Numbered from the stretch's first letter, positions 24,600 to 34,587 are shown. The stretch is DNA of 64,000 bases from Clostridia bacterium (GCA_017507805.1 JAFWAC010000008.1:1-64000), one strand, 5' to 3'. Notes: generated by a model from the letters alone, not told the origin. Program-made: numbers and translations.

Positions 24600-25910
24600 T
24601 TATTTACATTTAATTTCACTTTTTTCTTTTTCATCAGATGAAATTTGGTAAGAAAAGGTGTTTTTTTCAAGATTTACCTTTGCATTTGATAGCATAAGCT
24701 TAATACGGTTTTCCTGATTTACCTTAGTAGCACCGGGATCGTAATCTATTGCAACAATATTCATATCGGGATTTTTATCCTTTAAAGGCTTCATCATACC
24801 CTTGCCGAATATATGGTTAGGCAAACAGCCAAACGGCTGAGTACAAACAATATTATGTACTCCACTGTCATTAAGCTCAAGCATTTCAGCAGGAAGCAAC
24901 CAGCCCTCCCCCATTTTGGCACCCAAGCCTATATAATCGCGCACCAATTCGATTGTATGGGTAATAGAGGTGGGCGGTTTGAAATTGCTTTCAGCAGAAA
25001 TAATATCTATTATTTCCTGCTGTTTTTTAACAAGAAAATCGTAAAAAAACTTAATTACAGGATAATAAAATCTGCCCTTTCCGTAAAGCTTAGCATCGGT
25101 CAGATACGCAATCAGGCAATAAAGAAAGAAATCAAGCAGTCCGGGAACTACCACCTCGGCGCCCTCATCAACAAGAAACTGCTCTAAATTGTTATTACCT
25201 AAAGGAGAATATTTAACATAAATTTCTCCCACAACACCAACCTTAACCTTTGGCACTCTTGCGGTTTGGATTTTTGAAAATTCCGACAAAATAACACGGC
25301 TGTTTTCCTTAAGTCTTTTAAAGCTGACACCGTTTTGTCGCATATCATCTACTAATCTTACGGTAAGCTCATCCGCAAGTTTTTCACTTTCACCCGAAAT
25401 CAGCTCATAGGGCTTGCACTGATTGACAAGGGAAAGCAAGAGGTCACCGTACATAATAGCATAAAAAACCCTGTGTATAACAGGTACGGTCATTTTAAAG
25501 CCGGGATGCTTTTCAAGTCCTGTAAGGCTGAAGGAAATTACGGGTATGAAGCCGTAGCCCGCCCTTTCGAGAGCCTTTCTCAAAAGAAATATGTAATTTG
25601 ACGCCCGACAGCCGCCGCCCGTTTGAAAAAGGACAAGAGCTGTTTTATTGACATCGTATTTACCGCTTTTAATTGCGGTTAAAAACTGACCTATAACCAA
25701 AATTGCGGGATAGCAGGTATCGTTATGAACATACTTAAGTCCGTTTTCCACAATTTCGGGACCTGAATTTTCAAGTAGCTCCATATTATAGCCATAGCCT
25801 TTGAGCACCTGCATAATAAGCTTGAAATGCCGCGGCAGCATATTAGGCACAAGGATGGTATAATCCTTTTTCATTTCCTCGGTAAAAGGAATATATTTTC
25901 TTTCTTCCAT
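24600..25910 (-). CDS. 2-hydroxyacyl-CoA dehydratase-related protein (C-terminal part of a split system)
   Basis: This 436-residue protein matches the C-terminal portion of the roughly 1,400-residue acyl-CoA-dehydratase-activase-related proteins of Clostridia, with segments such as YTILVPNMLPRHFKLIMQVL, VHNDTCYPAILVIGQFL, FQTGGGCRASNYIFLLRKAL, VGVVGEIYVKYSPLGNNNLE and VCTQPFGCLPNHIFGKGM. Conserved cysteines suggest an iron-sulfur cluster. Its start lies five bases after the stop of the activase gene, in a different frame, with GAGGAGG some 13 bases upstream. It therefore looks like a genuine split gene rather than a sequencing error. The reaction catalysed by this widespread family is not settled. 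Confidence 0.8.
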   Translation of the reverse strand: MEERKYIPFTEEMKKDYTILVPNMLPRHFKLIMQVLKGYGYNMELLENSGPEIVENGLKYVHNDTCYPAILVIGQFLTAIKSGKYDVNKTALVLFQTGGGCRASNYIFLLRKALERAGYGFIPVISFSLTGLEKHPGFKMTVPVIHRVFYAIMYGDLLLSLVNQCKPYELISGESEKLADELTVRLVDDMRQNGVSFKRLKENSRVILSEFSKIQTARVPKVKVGVVGEIYVKYSPLGNNNLEQFLVDEGAEVVVPGLLDFFLYCLIAYLTDAKLYGKGRFYYPVIKFFYDFLVKKQQEIIDIISAESNFKPPTSITHTIELVRDYIGLGAKMGEGWLLPAEMLELNDSGVHNIVCTQPFGCLPNHIFGKGMMKPLKDKNPDMNIVAIDYDPGATKVNQENRIKLMLSNAKVNLEKNTFSYQISSDEKEKSEIKCK

Positions 25911-25915
25911 TAAGC

Positions 25916-28861
25916 TTATTCACCCTCCTCAAGAGCGCCCAAAAGACTTCTCAATCTTATTTTGACAGCTCCTAAATTGGTTATTTCGTCAATTTTAAGC
26001 TGAGTATAATATTTGCCAGCATTTTCAAGGACAGAACGCACCTCATCGGTTGTAATAGCATCAACACCGCACCCGAAGGAAACAAGCTGAACGAGCTGGG
26101 TATCAGGATTTTCTGCCGCATAACGCGCGGCGCGGTAAAGTCTTGCGTGATAGGTCCATTGGTTAAGCACTCTTACAGTGAACGGTTTTGCCAAATCAAA
26201 AATGCTGTCCTCGCTGACAACGGCAAAGCCCAAGGAATTGGCAAGGCGATCTATACCGTGGCAAATTTCCGAATCAATATGATAAGGTCTGCCGGCAAGG
26301 ATCATTATTCTGTCACCGTTTTGGCGCGCCTTGGCAACAGCGAGTCTGCCCTCCTGCTTTACAGCGGACATATATTTTTCATATTCCTTTGCACCGTGAT
26401 TAACCGCCGCCTTGATTTCGGAAAGCGTTATCCCCTGCAAACGGTTAGAAAAGTATCTGTAAAGGCCGCGGGCAAGCTCACGCGTATTATCCACATTAAG
26501 ATAAGGATACCAAAACTCAACCTGTTCCAAGGCTTCGGTATTGCCCTTTAAAAGCTCCGAATAATATGCCACAACGGGGCAGTTATAATGATTATCGGTG
26601 TTTTTCTCATCCATATTGTAGGTAAGGCAAGGATAAAATACTGCGTCTACACCCGATTCTATAAGCTCCTCAATATGACCGTGCATCAGCTTTGCAGGAT
26701 AGCAGGCTGTGTCGGACGGTATAGAAAACTGTCCCTTTTCATAGGTTCTGCGTGTAGACATTGAGGAAAGCTTCACATTAAAGCCAAGCTTTGTGAATAT
26801 ACCGTGCCAGAGTGGCAACAGCTCATACATACCAAGGCTTAACGGCATACCGACAGTGCCGCGTTTGCCCTTTTCTGACTTTAGAGAGGTCAAATAGTTC
26901 CGCTTAAATTCGTAAAGATTGGGCAAGCTTCGGGCATTGTTTTCAATTCCCAATCCTTTTTCGCATTGGTTACCCGAAATAAATTTTTTGCCGTCTCCAA
27001 AGGAATTTACGGTAAGTCGGCAATGATTTGTGCAGCCCTGGCACACAGCCGATTTCGCCGTATGAACGAAATTCTGCAATGCTATGTCATCAACAAGGGT
27101 GCTGTGGGTGCATTTTTTTGAGAAAAGCGCCGCGCCGTATGCCCCCATAAGACCTGCGATTGACGGGCGGATAACATTGTGACCTAATTCCCGTTCAAAG
27201 GCGCGCAGAACGGCGTCATTATAAAAGGTTCCCCCCTGAACCACAATATTTTCGCCCAATTCATCGGGTGAGGTTGCCCTTATTACCTTGTAAATAGCAT
27301 TTTTAACAACACTGATAGAAAGTCCCGCAGAAATATCCTCAACGGTGGCGCCGTCCTTTTGTGACTGCTTCACAGCGGAATTCATAAAAACAGTACAACG
27401 GCTTCCTAAGTTTACAGGAGCAGTGCCCATTAAGCCCTTTTGCGCAAATTCTGCAATTGAATAACCCATTGCTTTTGCAAAGGTTTCCAGAAAAGAGCCA
27501 CAGCCGGAGGAGCAAGCCTCGTTCAGCATAATGCTGTCAATCGCGCCGTTTTTTATTTTAAAGCATTTAATATCCTGACCGCCTATATCGAGGATAAAAT
27601 CCACATCAGGCTGAAAGAATTTTGCCGCCTTATAATGCGCGATTGTTTCCACGATACCGTAATCCACACAAAAGGCATGCTTTATAAGCTCCTCACCGTA
27701 GCCTGTGACAGCAGAGCCTGCGATTTTAACCTTTTTTCCGCAGAGTGAATAAAGCTTTAAAAGCTGCTCGAGTACAATACCCACAGGGTTACCTTGATTT
27801 GAAGCATAGTATGTATAAATCAGTTTGTTATCCTCAGAAAGTAAAACCAATTTTGTTGTGGTAGAGCCACAGTCTATTCCAAGATACGCGTTTCCGCTGT
27901 AATCGGAAATTTCACAGTGCTCTACCGTAGCCGATGAATGTCGGGCAACAAATTCATTATATTCACATTCATTTTCAAAAAGAGGCGCCAATCTTTCGGT
28001 GCCGCCCTTAATTTCAGCGGCAGTTTTTACCTTCTTAAGTAAATCGTCAGCCGTGGAAATAAAGGCTTCTTTTTCGGCAAAAAGAGATGCACCGTAAGCC
28101 ACGGCAAATCTGCCATAGCTTGGGAAAACGGCATTTTCATCTGTCAGCTTAAGCGTTTTTTTGAAACGCTCACCCAAGCCCTTGCAGTAATACAAAGGAC
28201 CGCCCAAGAAAAGCACCTTACCCATAATTTTCTTGCCCTGGGCAAGACCTGCTATCGTTTGATTTACCACCGCTTGATATATGCTTGCGGAAACATCCTC
28301 TTTTCGGGCGCCCTGATTAAGCAAGGGTTGAATGTCGGTTTTAGCAAAAACGCCGCAACGGGAGGCAATCGGATAAATTCTGCCCGCATTAAGGCTTAAC
28401 TCATCCAATTCATCAACCGTTATATTAAGCAGGGTTGCCATCTGGTCGATAAAGGCGCCTGTACCGCCGGCACAGCTACCGTTCATTCGCTCGTCCATAC
28501 CGCCGTCAAAAAATATGATTTTGGCATCCTCGCCTCCAAGCTCAATCACACAGGAGGTATCCGGCTCTTTAAGTCTGACAACCTCTCCGGTGGCAAAAAC
28601 CTCCTGAACAAAGGGTATACCCGTGGCTTCTGACAAACCCAATCCGGCAGAGCCTGAAATTGCGGCACAAAGCATATTTTCACCTGTAATTTCTCTTACA
28701 GCCGACAAAAGCTCTGCCGTTTTTTCCCTTACCTGTGAAAAATGCCGTTCATAGCTTTCGAAAATAATTTCTTCTCCGTGGCGCAGGATTACCTTGGCGG
28801 TGGTTGAACCAATATCGATACCGAGAGAATATTCTGCTTTTTGATTATTGCTGTTATACAT
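25916..28861 (-). CDS. BadF/BadG-type activase with two ATPase modules and a DUF2229 domain
   Basis: A 981-residue protein. Two tandem ASKHA ATPase modules of the 2-hydroxyglutaryl-CoA dehydratase activase type are seen: the first starts SLGIDIGSTTAKVIL and contains MNGSCAGGTGAFIDQMA, and the second starts YLGIDCGSTTTKLVL and contains ACSSGCGSFLETFAKAMG. These Cys-containing helices bind the bridging [4Fe-4S] cluster in activases. A Cys-rich segment (AVCQGCTNHCRL) and a DUF2229 domain (TACYPAKLMHGHIEELI) follow. It works with the 436-residue partner encoded next. The ATG at 28861 is selected because AGGAGA lies six bases upstream; the frame extends to 28885. ATP-driven low-potential electron transfer is inferred. 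Confidence 0.85.
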   Translation of the reverse strand: MYNSNNQKAEYSLGIDIGSTTAKVILRHGEEIIFESYERHFSQVREKTAELLSAVREITGENMLCAAISGSAGLGLSEATGIPFVQEVFATGEVVRLKEPDTSCVIELGGEDAKIIFFDGGMDERMNGSCAGGTGAFIDQMATLLNITVDELDELSLNAGRIYPIASRCGVFAKTDIQPLLNQGARKEDVSASIYQAVVNQTIAGLAQGKKIMGKVLFLGGPLYYCKGLGERFKKTLKLTDENAVFPSYGRFAVAYGASLFAEKEAFISTADDLLKKVKTAAEIKGGTERLAPLFENECEYNEFVARHSSATVEHCEISDYSGNAYLGIDCGSTTTKLVLLSEDNKLIYTYYASNQGNPVGIVLEQLLKLYSLCGKKVKIAGSAVTGYGEELIKHAFCVDYGIVETIAHYKAAKFFQPDVDFILDIGGQDIKCFKIKNGAIDSIMLNEACSSGCGSFLETFAKAMGYSIAEFAQKGLMGTAPVNLGSRCTVFMNSAVKQSQKDGATVEDISAGLSISVVKNAIYKVIRATSPDELGENIVVQGGTFYNDAVLRAFERELGHNVIRPSIAGLMGAYGAALFSKKCTHSTLVDDIALQNFVHTAKSAVCQGCTNHCRLTVNSFGDGKKFISGNQCEKGLGIENNARSLPNLYEFKRNYLTSLKSEKGKRGTVGMPLSLGMYELLPLWHGIFTKLGFNVKLSSMSTRRTYEKGQFSIPSDTACYPAKLMHGHIEELIESGVDAVFYPCLTYNMDEKNTDNHYNCPVVAYYSELLKGNTEALEQVEFWYPYLNVDNTRELARGLYRYFSNRLQGITLSEIKAAVNHGAKEYEKYMSAVKQEGRLAVAKARQNGDRIMILAGRPYHIDSEICHGIDRLANSLGFAVVSEDSIFDLAKPFTVRVLNQWTYHARLYRAARYAAENPDTQLVQLVSFGCGVDAITTDEVRSVLENAGKYYTQLKIDEITNLGAVKIRLRSLLGALEEGE

Positions 28862-28938
28862 TTCTTTTCTCCTAAGGTAGAGCAAATAAAATCCTTGTTA
28901 ATTTTACCACAAAAATATTAACAATTCATCAACAAAAA

Positions 28939-28963
28939 CAAGCGGTGTTAAAAACACCGCTTG
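28939..28963 (-). terminator. Terminator of the division/cell-wall cluster after ftsZ
   Basis: The 11-bp stem CAAGCGGTGTT/AACACCGCTTG has a 3-nt loop. It is followed on the minus strand by TTTTTGTTG and lies 19 bp after the ftsZ stop. Confidence 0.85.
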
Positions 28964-28981
28964 CCAACTGTATGCTTTGAA

Positions 28982-30031
28982 TTATTTGAAAAAGCTCATT
29001 ACATCGTCAAACTTTTCGTCATCATCAGCAGAGCTGCCGAGAATGGAAGCCAAATCACCGGCTTCATTCCTCTTGTCCTCGCCAAGACCGGTTGCAACAA
29101 CGGTAACGCGGATTGTGTCTTCAAGAGTATCATCAAGCTGAGCGCCCCAAATAATGGTTGCATCAGGATGAACAACATCGTGAATGATAGAGGATGCAAG
29201 CTCAACCTCTTCAAGACCGATATCAGCAGAACCTGTGATGCTGATAATTACGCCGCGTGCATTATCCATTGAGGTTTCGATAAGAGGACTGTTAATAGCT
29301 TCTCTTGCTGCCTGCTCAGCCTTATCGCGACCTGTGGCAACACCAACACCCATGTGAGCATAGCCTGCATTTGCCATAACCGACTTAACATCAGCAAAGT
29401 CAAGATTGACAAGTGCTGTAACATTGATAAGCTCAGAAATGCTCTGAACGCCCTGACGGAGAACATCATCAGCAATATCAAATGCATTCTTGAATGTGAT
29501 TTTCTGCTCCGAAACGAACTTAAGACGCTCGTTGGGGATAACAACAAGGCTATCCACCTGCTCGCGGAGTGCGGCAATACCTGCCTCAGCCTGAGTCATA
29601 CGCTTTTTACCCTCAAATGAGAAGGGCTTTGTAACGATACCAACAGTAAGAATACCCAATTCACGGGCAATGGAAGCTACAATAGGAGCAGCGCCTGTTC
29701 CTGTTCCGCCGCCCATACCTGCGGTGATGAAAATCATATCCGCATCACGGATAGCCGCAGCAATTTCATCGCGGGATTCCTCAGCAGCAGCACGGCCGTT
29801 ATCAGGATTACCGCCTGCACCCATACCTGCTGTGGTTTTATCACCAATCTGGATTTTCTGATTTGCTTTAGATTTTATAAGGGCTGCCTTGTCTGTATTA
29901 ACAGCAACAAATTCAACACCTCTAACGCCGGCATCAACCATGCGGTTAATGGCGTTACCGCCGCCGCCGCCTACACCGACAACCTTAATCTGTACTACAT
30001 TTACCTGTTCGTCTGCTACTTCAAATGGCAT
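28982..30031 (-). CDS. ftsZ: Cell division protein FtsZ
   Basis: The tubulin-like GTPase that forms the division ring. The nucleotide-binding signature GGGTGTG lies at 107-113, the N-terminal [10 protein letters not shown] at 19-28, and the T7-loop region includes [11 protein letters not shown]. At 349 residues it is short for the family. The variable linker is only about 15-20 residues, and the C-terminus reads [14 protein letters not shown] rather than the usual conserved peptide resembling DIPxFLR. That peptide binds FtsA, SepF and ZipA-type anchors, so partner binding may differ. It is the last gene of the cluster, with GGAGG before the ATG, its own promoter, and a terminator after it. 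Confidence 0.97.
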   Translation of the reverse strand: MPFEVADEQVNVVQIKVVGVGGGGGNAINRMVDAGVRGVEFVAVNTDKAALIKSKANQKIQIGDKTTAGMGAGGNPDNGRAAAEESRDEIAAAIRDADMIFITAGMGGGTGTGAAPIVASIARELGILTVGIVTKPFSFEGKKRMTQAEAGIAALREQVDSLVVIPNERLKFVSEQKITFKNAFDIADDVLRQGVQSISELINVTALVNLDFADVKSVMANAGYAHMGVGVATGRDKAEQAAREAINSPLIETSMDNARGVIISITGSADIGLEEVELASSIIHDVVHPDATIIWGAQLDDTLEDTIRVTVVATGLGEDKRNEAGDLASILGSSADDDEKFDDVMSFFK

Positions 30032-30086
30032 TTCAAATTCCTCCGTATTTATGTAAAATTCTTTTTATATTGCATCATACATATTG

Positions 30087-30115
30087 ATATTAACATATAT
30101 TTTTTTAAATTTCAA
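30087..30115 (-). promoter_or_regulatory. Promoter upstream of ftsZ
   Basis: On the minus strand TTGAAA (30115-30110), a 17-bp spacer and TAATAT (30092-30087) lie in the 147-bp gap between ftsQ and ftsZ. This would let ftsZ be expressed independently of the long upstream operon. The gap also holds an AT-only palindrome (ATTACAAttTTGTAAT) near 30123-30138. Confidence 0.6.
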
Positions 30116-30178
30116 TAGTTTTATTACAATTTTGTAATTTTTTTTATTTTAGCAACCCACACAGTTGTTTTTTTACAG

Positions 30179-30985
30179 TTATTCTGTATGTTTTTCCACA
30201 AATGTACCCTTTGTATTATTGCTTGTCCACATACTTAAATTAATTAAGCCGCTTTTCTCCGGGCCGATGCTTTCAATCATAGCCGCAAGGTGCTTTACCT
30301 TTTCCTCGATATTATTTGCCGTTCCCAAATTCACCTCAAACCTCCCCTCCACCTTAATACTAAGAGAGACATTTTCGGTTATATCAACAAAATTTATATT
30401 AAGCTTAGACTGCTTAAGGGCAGTTACTATTCTTTCCACGAGTTCAGAGTCATCCTCAGCTTCCACAACAACTGCACTTCCCACCTTACACTCGACTTTC
30501 AGACCGAAAACAGAAAACAGATTTTCGGGTGTTTCGGAATTTTCCTTTAAAACCCAACCGCTTTGGCTGACGGTATAATATCTGCCGCCAACACAAAGAC
30601 AGGCATATTCCTCAGCATCGGTTACGGTTATTTTAAGTGTCCCGGGCAAGGCTCGTTCAAAAACAACACCGTCAATATAGGGAAGCTTTTCTTTCAGGCG
30701 CGCTTCTGTCTGAGAACGGCTTGTTGAGAACAGATTATCTCCCTTTTTTACCCCGGAGGCTTTTAAAATCTGCTCCGAGGTATAAACCGCACTGCCCGAG
30801 GCAGAAAGGTCTTCAATCGGGAAAAATACTGTCAGAGACAAGGTCACTCCGACACATAAAAGCATTATTATTAAAAAACAAAAAAATATTGTTAGTCTTC
30901 GTTTTCTGATACGGCGCTGGCGCTCCATACGCTTGCGTATAAATTCGTCTCTCGGCACTTCCCGTTTCAAATTATCATTCCTCAT
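30179..30985 (-). CDS. ftsQ: Cell division protein FtsQ/DivIB
   Basis: A 268-residue bitopic membrane protein with a basic cytoplasmic N-terminus (ERQRRIRKRR), one transmembrane helix (about 32-54), then an extracellular POTRA domain (SGSAVYTSEQILKASGVKKG) and beta domain. It belongs to the FtsQ-FtsL-FtsB complex that couples septal peptidoglycan synthesis to constriction. It overlaps the end of murA by 11 nt, which indicates translational coupling. Location between murA and ftsZ is typical of Firmicute clusters. Confidence 0.88.
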   Translation of the reverse strand: MRNDNLKREVPRDEFIRKRMERQRRIRKRRLTIFFCFLIIMLLCVGVTLSLTVFFPIEDLSASGSAVYTSEQILKASGVKKGDNLFSTSRSQTEARLKEKLPYIDGVVFERALPGTLKITVTDAEEYACLCVGGRYYTVSQSGWVLKENSETPENLFSVFGLKVECKVGSAVVVEAEDDSELVERIVTALKQSKLNINFVDITENVSLSIKVEGRFEVNLGTANNIEEKVKHLAAMIESIGPEKSGLINLSMWTSNNTKGTFVEKHTE

Positions 30986-32237
30986 TCAAATAGTTAATAT
31001 CTGCGTTAAGCTTTTTCAGAGTTCCGACTATATCATCATAGCCCCGTTTTATATGCTGTATTTCACCTATAACGGTTGTACCGTTTGCCGCCAATCCGGC
31101 AGTAACCAAAGCGGCGCCGCCCCGCAGGTCGGTTGCCTTACAGCCTGCGCCTGAAAGTGAGGCTATGCCATCAATAACAGCAATTTTGCCTTCGGTTTTG
31201 ATTTTGGCACCTAACCGTTTAAGCTCATCTATATAGCGAAAACGGCTTTCAAATATATTTTCGGAAAAAACAGTGTTTCCCTCTGCCTTGCAAAGCATTG
31301 CGATTATAACAGGACCGGCATCGGTTGGAAATCCGGGATATACCTGACTTCTTATCTGAGGTATACTGAACAATCTATCAGGTGCTTTAAGGGTTAAATT
31401 TTTGCCCGAAATTTCTATATTACAGCCGCTTTCTCTGAAAACCGAAAGCATTGCAACCATGTGCGATGGCATAATATTTCTTATTTTTATTTCACCGCCT
31501 GTTATTGCGGCGCATGCCATATAGGTAGCCGCGGCAATACGGTCAGGAATTATCGAATGCTCGGTGCCGCGCAATTCCTCAACACCGTGTATATAAACCG
31601 TATCAGAGCCGCCGCCGTAAATTCTGGCGCCTGCGCTGTTGAGAAAATCTGCAAGATCGCTTATTTCAGGCTCGCGCGCGGCATTATGTATAACGGTTAA
31701 GCCCTTAGCCGTTGCTGCCGCAAGGATAATATTTTCTGTTGCGCCGACACTTGGGAAGCCGAGACTTATTTCTGCTCCTTTTATACCTCCCTCGGCATTG
31801 CAATACAAAAATCCGTGCTCCTCGGTTATGGTAACACCCATTTTTGCAAGTGCCGAAAGATGCAAATCAATAGGTCTGGGGCCTAATTCACAGCCACCCG
31901 GACTGCTTATCACAGCCCTGCCGTTTCTGCCGATAATAGCCCCCAGAAATACTACCGAGGAGCGCATCTCGCGCATAAGCGCCTCAGGTATCTCATAATG
32001 CGGAACACATTCGCCGCAAACCGTGACGGTGTTTTTATCCCTGTGACATTTACAGCCCAAGCTTTCCAAAATTTTAACAGAGGTTTCAACATCCGATATA
32101 TCGGGACAGTTATTTACAACACAGTTGCCTTTACAGAGTATCGTTCCTGCCAAAACGGGTAATACACTGTTTTTAGCACCCTGAATATTAATTTCTCCCG
32201 AAAGTCTTTTTCCGCCGTTGATAATAATTTCGGACAT
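30975..32237 (-). CDS. murA: UDP-N-acetylglucosamine 1-carboxyvinyltransferase
   Basis: It catalyses the first committed step of peptidoglycan synthesis, transfer of enolpyruvate from PEP to UDP-GlcNAc, in the cytoplasm. The 420-residue length is standard. The substrate-binding K22-N23 in GAKNSVLP and the catalytic loop with C116 in SSPGGCELGPRPIDLHL are intact, so the usual fosfomycin-reactive cysteine is present. It lies within the division cluster between murG (63-bp gap) and ftsQ (11-nt overlap). Confidence 0.96.
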   Translation of the reverse strand: MSEIIINGGKRLSGEINIQGAKNSVLPVLAGTILCKGNCVVNNCPDISDVETSVKILESLGCKCHRDKNTVTVCGECVPHYEIPEALMREMRSSVVFLGAIIGRNGRAVISSPGGCELGPRPIDLHLSALAKMGVTITEEHGFLYCNAEGGIKGAEISLGFPSVGATENIILAAATAKGLTVIHNAAREPEISDLADFLNSAGARIYGGGSDTVYIHGVEELRGTEHSIIPDRIAAATYMACAAITGGEIKIRNIMPSHMVAMLSVFRESGCNIEISGKNLTLKAPDRLFSIPQIRSQVYPGFPTDAGPVIIAMLCKAEGNTVFSENIFESRFRYIDELKRLGAKIKTEGKIAVIDGIASLSGAGCKATDLRGGAALVTAGLAANGTTVIGEIQHIKRGYDDIVGTLKKLNADINYLNEE

Positions 32238-32300
32238 TTATTACACCCTCCCACAGTATAGGATTTCCACAATCCATACTATGCGAAAATGCAAAAACGG

Positions 32301-33413
32301 TCACGCTTTTGTATATAACTTCATTAAAGCCTGATAAATTCTCTCATTTGCATCGGTTATTGCACTTTTGCGTGCGGCTGACGACATTGCCTCCAAGCGA
32401 GGTTTGTTTTCTATCAAATAGCTCACGGTTTCGATTAGTTTCTCGCCTGTGAGCTCTTTTTCCTCAATAAGCTCTGCCGCGCCTGCCCTTTTAAGGGTTA
32501 AGGCATTGTGATACTGATGATTTTCCGCAACATAAGGCGAAGGAATAAGCACAGAGGGCTTACCGCATGCCTGAAGCTCACCCAAGGTAATAGCCCCTGC
32601 ACGGCAAATCACCAAATCGGCGGCAGCCATACACAAATCCATATCGTCAATATACTCCCTTACCTTTACTGTATCGAAAAGAGATATATCCGAAAGGGCG
32701 GCTTTCATTGTTTCAAATCCGGTTTTTCCCGTACCGTGAATATGATAAAACTTTTCTGTTCCGTTATGCCATTTGATAAGCTCGGTCACAGCTTCATTAA
32801 TACGGCGTGCACCCAATGAGCCGCCAAAGGAAAGAATAACAGGGCGGTCGTCAAGTCCCAAAGCCCTGCGTGCCTCCTGCTTCTCGACCTTTAAAAGCTC
32901 CCCTCTTATGGGATTGCCTGTTATGAGAGGCTCTTTTTTTAGCTTCAGATGTCTTTTAGCTTCGGGCATAGCAAGCATTACAACATCGGCACCGTCTGCC
33001 AGCATTTTGGTTGTCACACCGGGGAATGCGTTCTGTTCGTGAATAGCAGTTTTAAAACCCATCTTTTGTGCTTGCTTAAGAACAGGCCCGCTTACATAAC
33101 CGCCTGTACCCACAACTATATCAGGATTTATTTCCCTTAATAATTTCTTGGAATCAAAGGAAGCCGTAACCGCTTTTTTAACCGCAGAAACATTTTTAAC
33201 TATATTAGACGGTGTTATTTTCCGCTGAAAGCCCGCAACATCTATAGTGTAAAATGCGTATCCCTTTTCGGGCACTAATTTTGCTTCAAGCTTTTGCGCT
33301 GTACCGATATAGCTTATTTCAGCATCAGGATGTCTTTCCTTAATATATCCGGCAACCGCCAATGCAGGGTTTATATGACCGGCTGTACCGCCGCCGGCAA
33401 AAAGTATACGCAT
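32301..33413 (-). CDS. murG: UDP-GlcNAc:lipid I N-acetylglucosaminyltransferase
   Basis: A GT28 glycosyltransferase that converts lipid I to lipid II at the inner face of the membrane. The N-terminal glycine-rich loop is FAGGGTAGHINPALAVA. VGTGGYVSGPVL, HEQNAFPGVTTK and the C-terminal sugar-nucleotide region ICRAGAITLGELQACGKPSV are recognisable. Length (370) is normal. It follows ftsW by 13 bp in the division cluster. Confidence 0.96.
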   Translation of the reverse strand: MRILFAGGGTAGHINPALAVAGYIKERHPDAEISYIGTAQKLEAKLVPEKGYAFYTIDVAGFQRKITPSNIVKNVSAVKKAVTASFDSKKLLREINPDIVVGTGGYVSGPVLKQAQKMGFKTAIHEQNAFPGVTTKMLADGADVVMLAMPEAKRHLKLKKEPLITGNPIRGELLKVEKQEARRALGLDDRPVILSFGGSLGARRINEAVTELIKWHNGTEKFYHIHGTGKTGFETMKAALSDISLFDTVKVREYIDDMDLCMAAADLVICRAGAITLGELQACGKPSVLIPSPYVAENHQYHNALTLKRAGAAELIEEKELTGEKLIETVSYLIENKPRLEAMSSAARKSAITDANERIYQALMKLYTKA

Positions 33414-33426
33414 AAATATTCGCCCC

Positions 33427-34566
33427 TTATGTTTTCTCTATATTAGCCCCTCGCGAGACCGAAAGGACTATACCCATTTCAGCAAGCAGAATTACAAGTG
33501 AGGTTCCGCCGTAGCTGAAAAACGGCAGACTTATTCCGGTGTTGGGTATTGTGTTTGTAACAACCCATATATTAAGCATTGCCTGAAGCCCCACCTGAAA
33601 GGTAAGACCGATAGCCATTAATGCTCCGAATTTATCGGGTGCGTGCATTGCTATAGTAAAGCCGCGCCAGACAAGCAGACAGAAAAGCAAAATTATTACG
33701 GTTGCACCGATAAGTCCCAATTCCTCGCAAACAATCGAAAAGATAAAGTCGTTATGAGGCTCTGGCACCCATAGATACTTTTGTCGGGATTGACCTATTC
33801 CCCTGCCCAAAATTCCGCCTGAGCCTATTGCCAAAAGCGATTGTATTGTCTGAAAGCCCTTGCCTGAAGCATCAGCCCAAGGGTCAAGCCAATACTTAAT
33901 TCTGTCCGAGCCGTAGCTTACCGCGCCGGAAATTATAAGCAGAGCTACGCCGGCTACTCCAATCCCCAAGCCGCCAAAGACATATCTTTTAGGTAAGCCT
34001 CCGATAAACATAAGTGCCGCACCTATGCAAAAAACCAAAACCGTTGCCGAAAGGTGTGGCTCAAGCACGATAAGACCGCAGGTTAAGCCGAGAATTCCAA
34101 CGAGGAACAAAATAAAGCCAAGGCTTTTCATTTGCTTATAGTTAGCGGCTATAAGGGATGAAAACAGCAAAACAATTGCAAACTTCGCTACCTCTGACGG
34201 TTGGAAGTTAATAGGCCCTATAACCAGCCAGCGTTTAACATCCATTCCGCTTACCATTGGAGGTAAAGCCAAAAGCAAAATGAGCATTATAATTGCTATT
34301 CCAAATATAACCCAAGCAAATTTACGCCAGAAATGGTAATCAATTTTCGAGACACCAAGCATTACAAGGACGCCGAAGGCACCTAAAATTGCCTGACGGG
34401 TTATAAATTTATAGCTATTGCCGTAATACTCAAGTGAATAAGCATAGCTTGCGGAGAAAAGCATTACCAGACCTATTGTTAAAAGAATAAGCGTGAAGGA
34501 TAAAAAGGTAATATCAATTTTACCGCCGCTTATGCTTTTGCGTTTTGTTTTTTTTATATCCGGCAT
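33427..34566 (-). CDS. ftsW: SEDS peptidoglycan polymerase FtsW/SpoVE
   Basis: A polytopic membrane glycosyltransferase of the SEDS family (about ten helices, 379 residues) that polymerises lipid II with a class B PBP during septation. Signature stretches are LLTIGLVMLFSAS in the first helix, FQPSEVAKFAIVL, the extracellular loop WLDPWADASGKGFQTIQSL, and PNTGISLPFFSYGGTSLV near the end. It sits between mraY and murG. A sporulation-specific SpoVE role cannot be separated from FtsW by sequence here. Confidence 0.94.
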   Translation of the reverse strand: MPDIKKTKRKSISGGKIDITFLSFTLILLTIGLVMLFSASYAYSLEYYGNSYKFITRQAILGAFGVLVMLGVSKIDYHFWRKFAWVIFGIAIIMLILLLALPPMVSGMDVKRWLVIGPINFQPSEVAKFAIVLLFSSLIAANYKQMKSLGFILFLVGILGLTCGLIVLEPHLSATVLVFCIGAALMFIGGLPKRYVFGGLGIGVAGVALLIISGAVSYGSDRIKYWLDPWADASGKGFQTIQSLLAIGSGGILGRGIGQSRQKYLWVPEPHNDFIFSIVCEELGLIGATVIILLFCLLVWRGFTIAMHAPDKFGALMAIGLTFQVGLQAMLNIWVVTNTIPNTGISLPFFSYGGTSLVILLAEMGIVLSVSRGANIEKT

Positions 34567-34587
34567 GCTGTTACCTCCAACTTTAAA

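Noticed and set aside
25911-25915. Activase split as a simple frameshift pseudogene
   Set aside because: A ribosome-binding site precedes the second gene, both parts are intact domains, and the break is at a linker. Raw reads would be needed to exclude an error fully.
30165-30578. 137-residue open frame opposite ftsQ
   Set aside because: Antisense to a clear gene in a conserved operon, with low-complexity Ser/Thr composition typical of a shadow frame.
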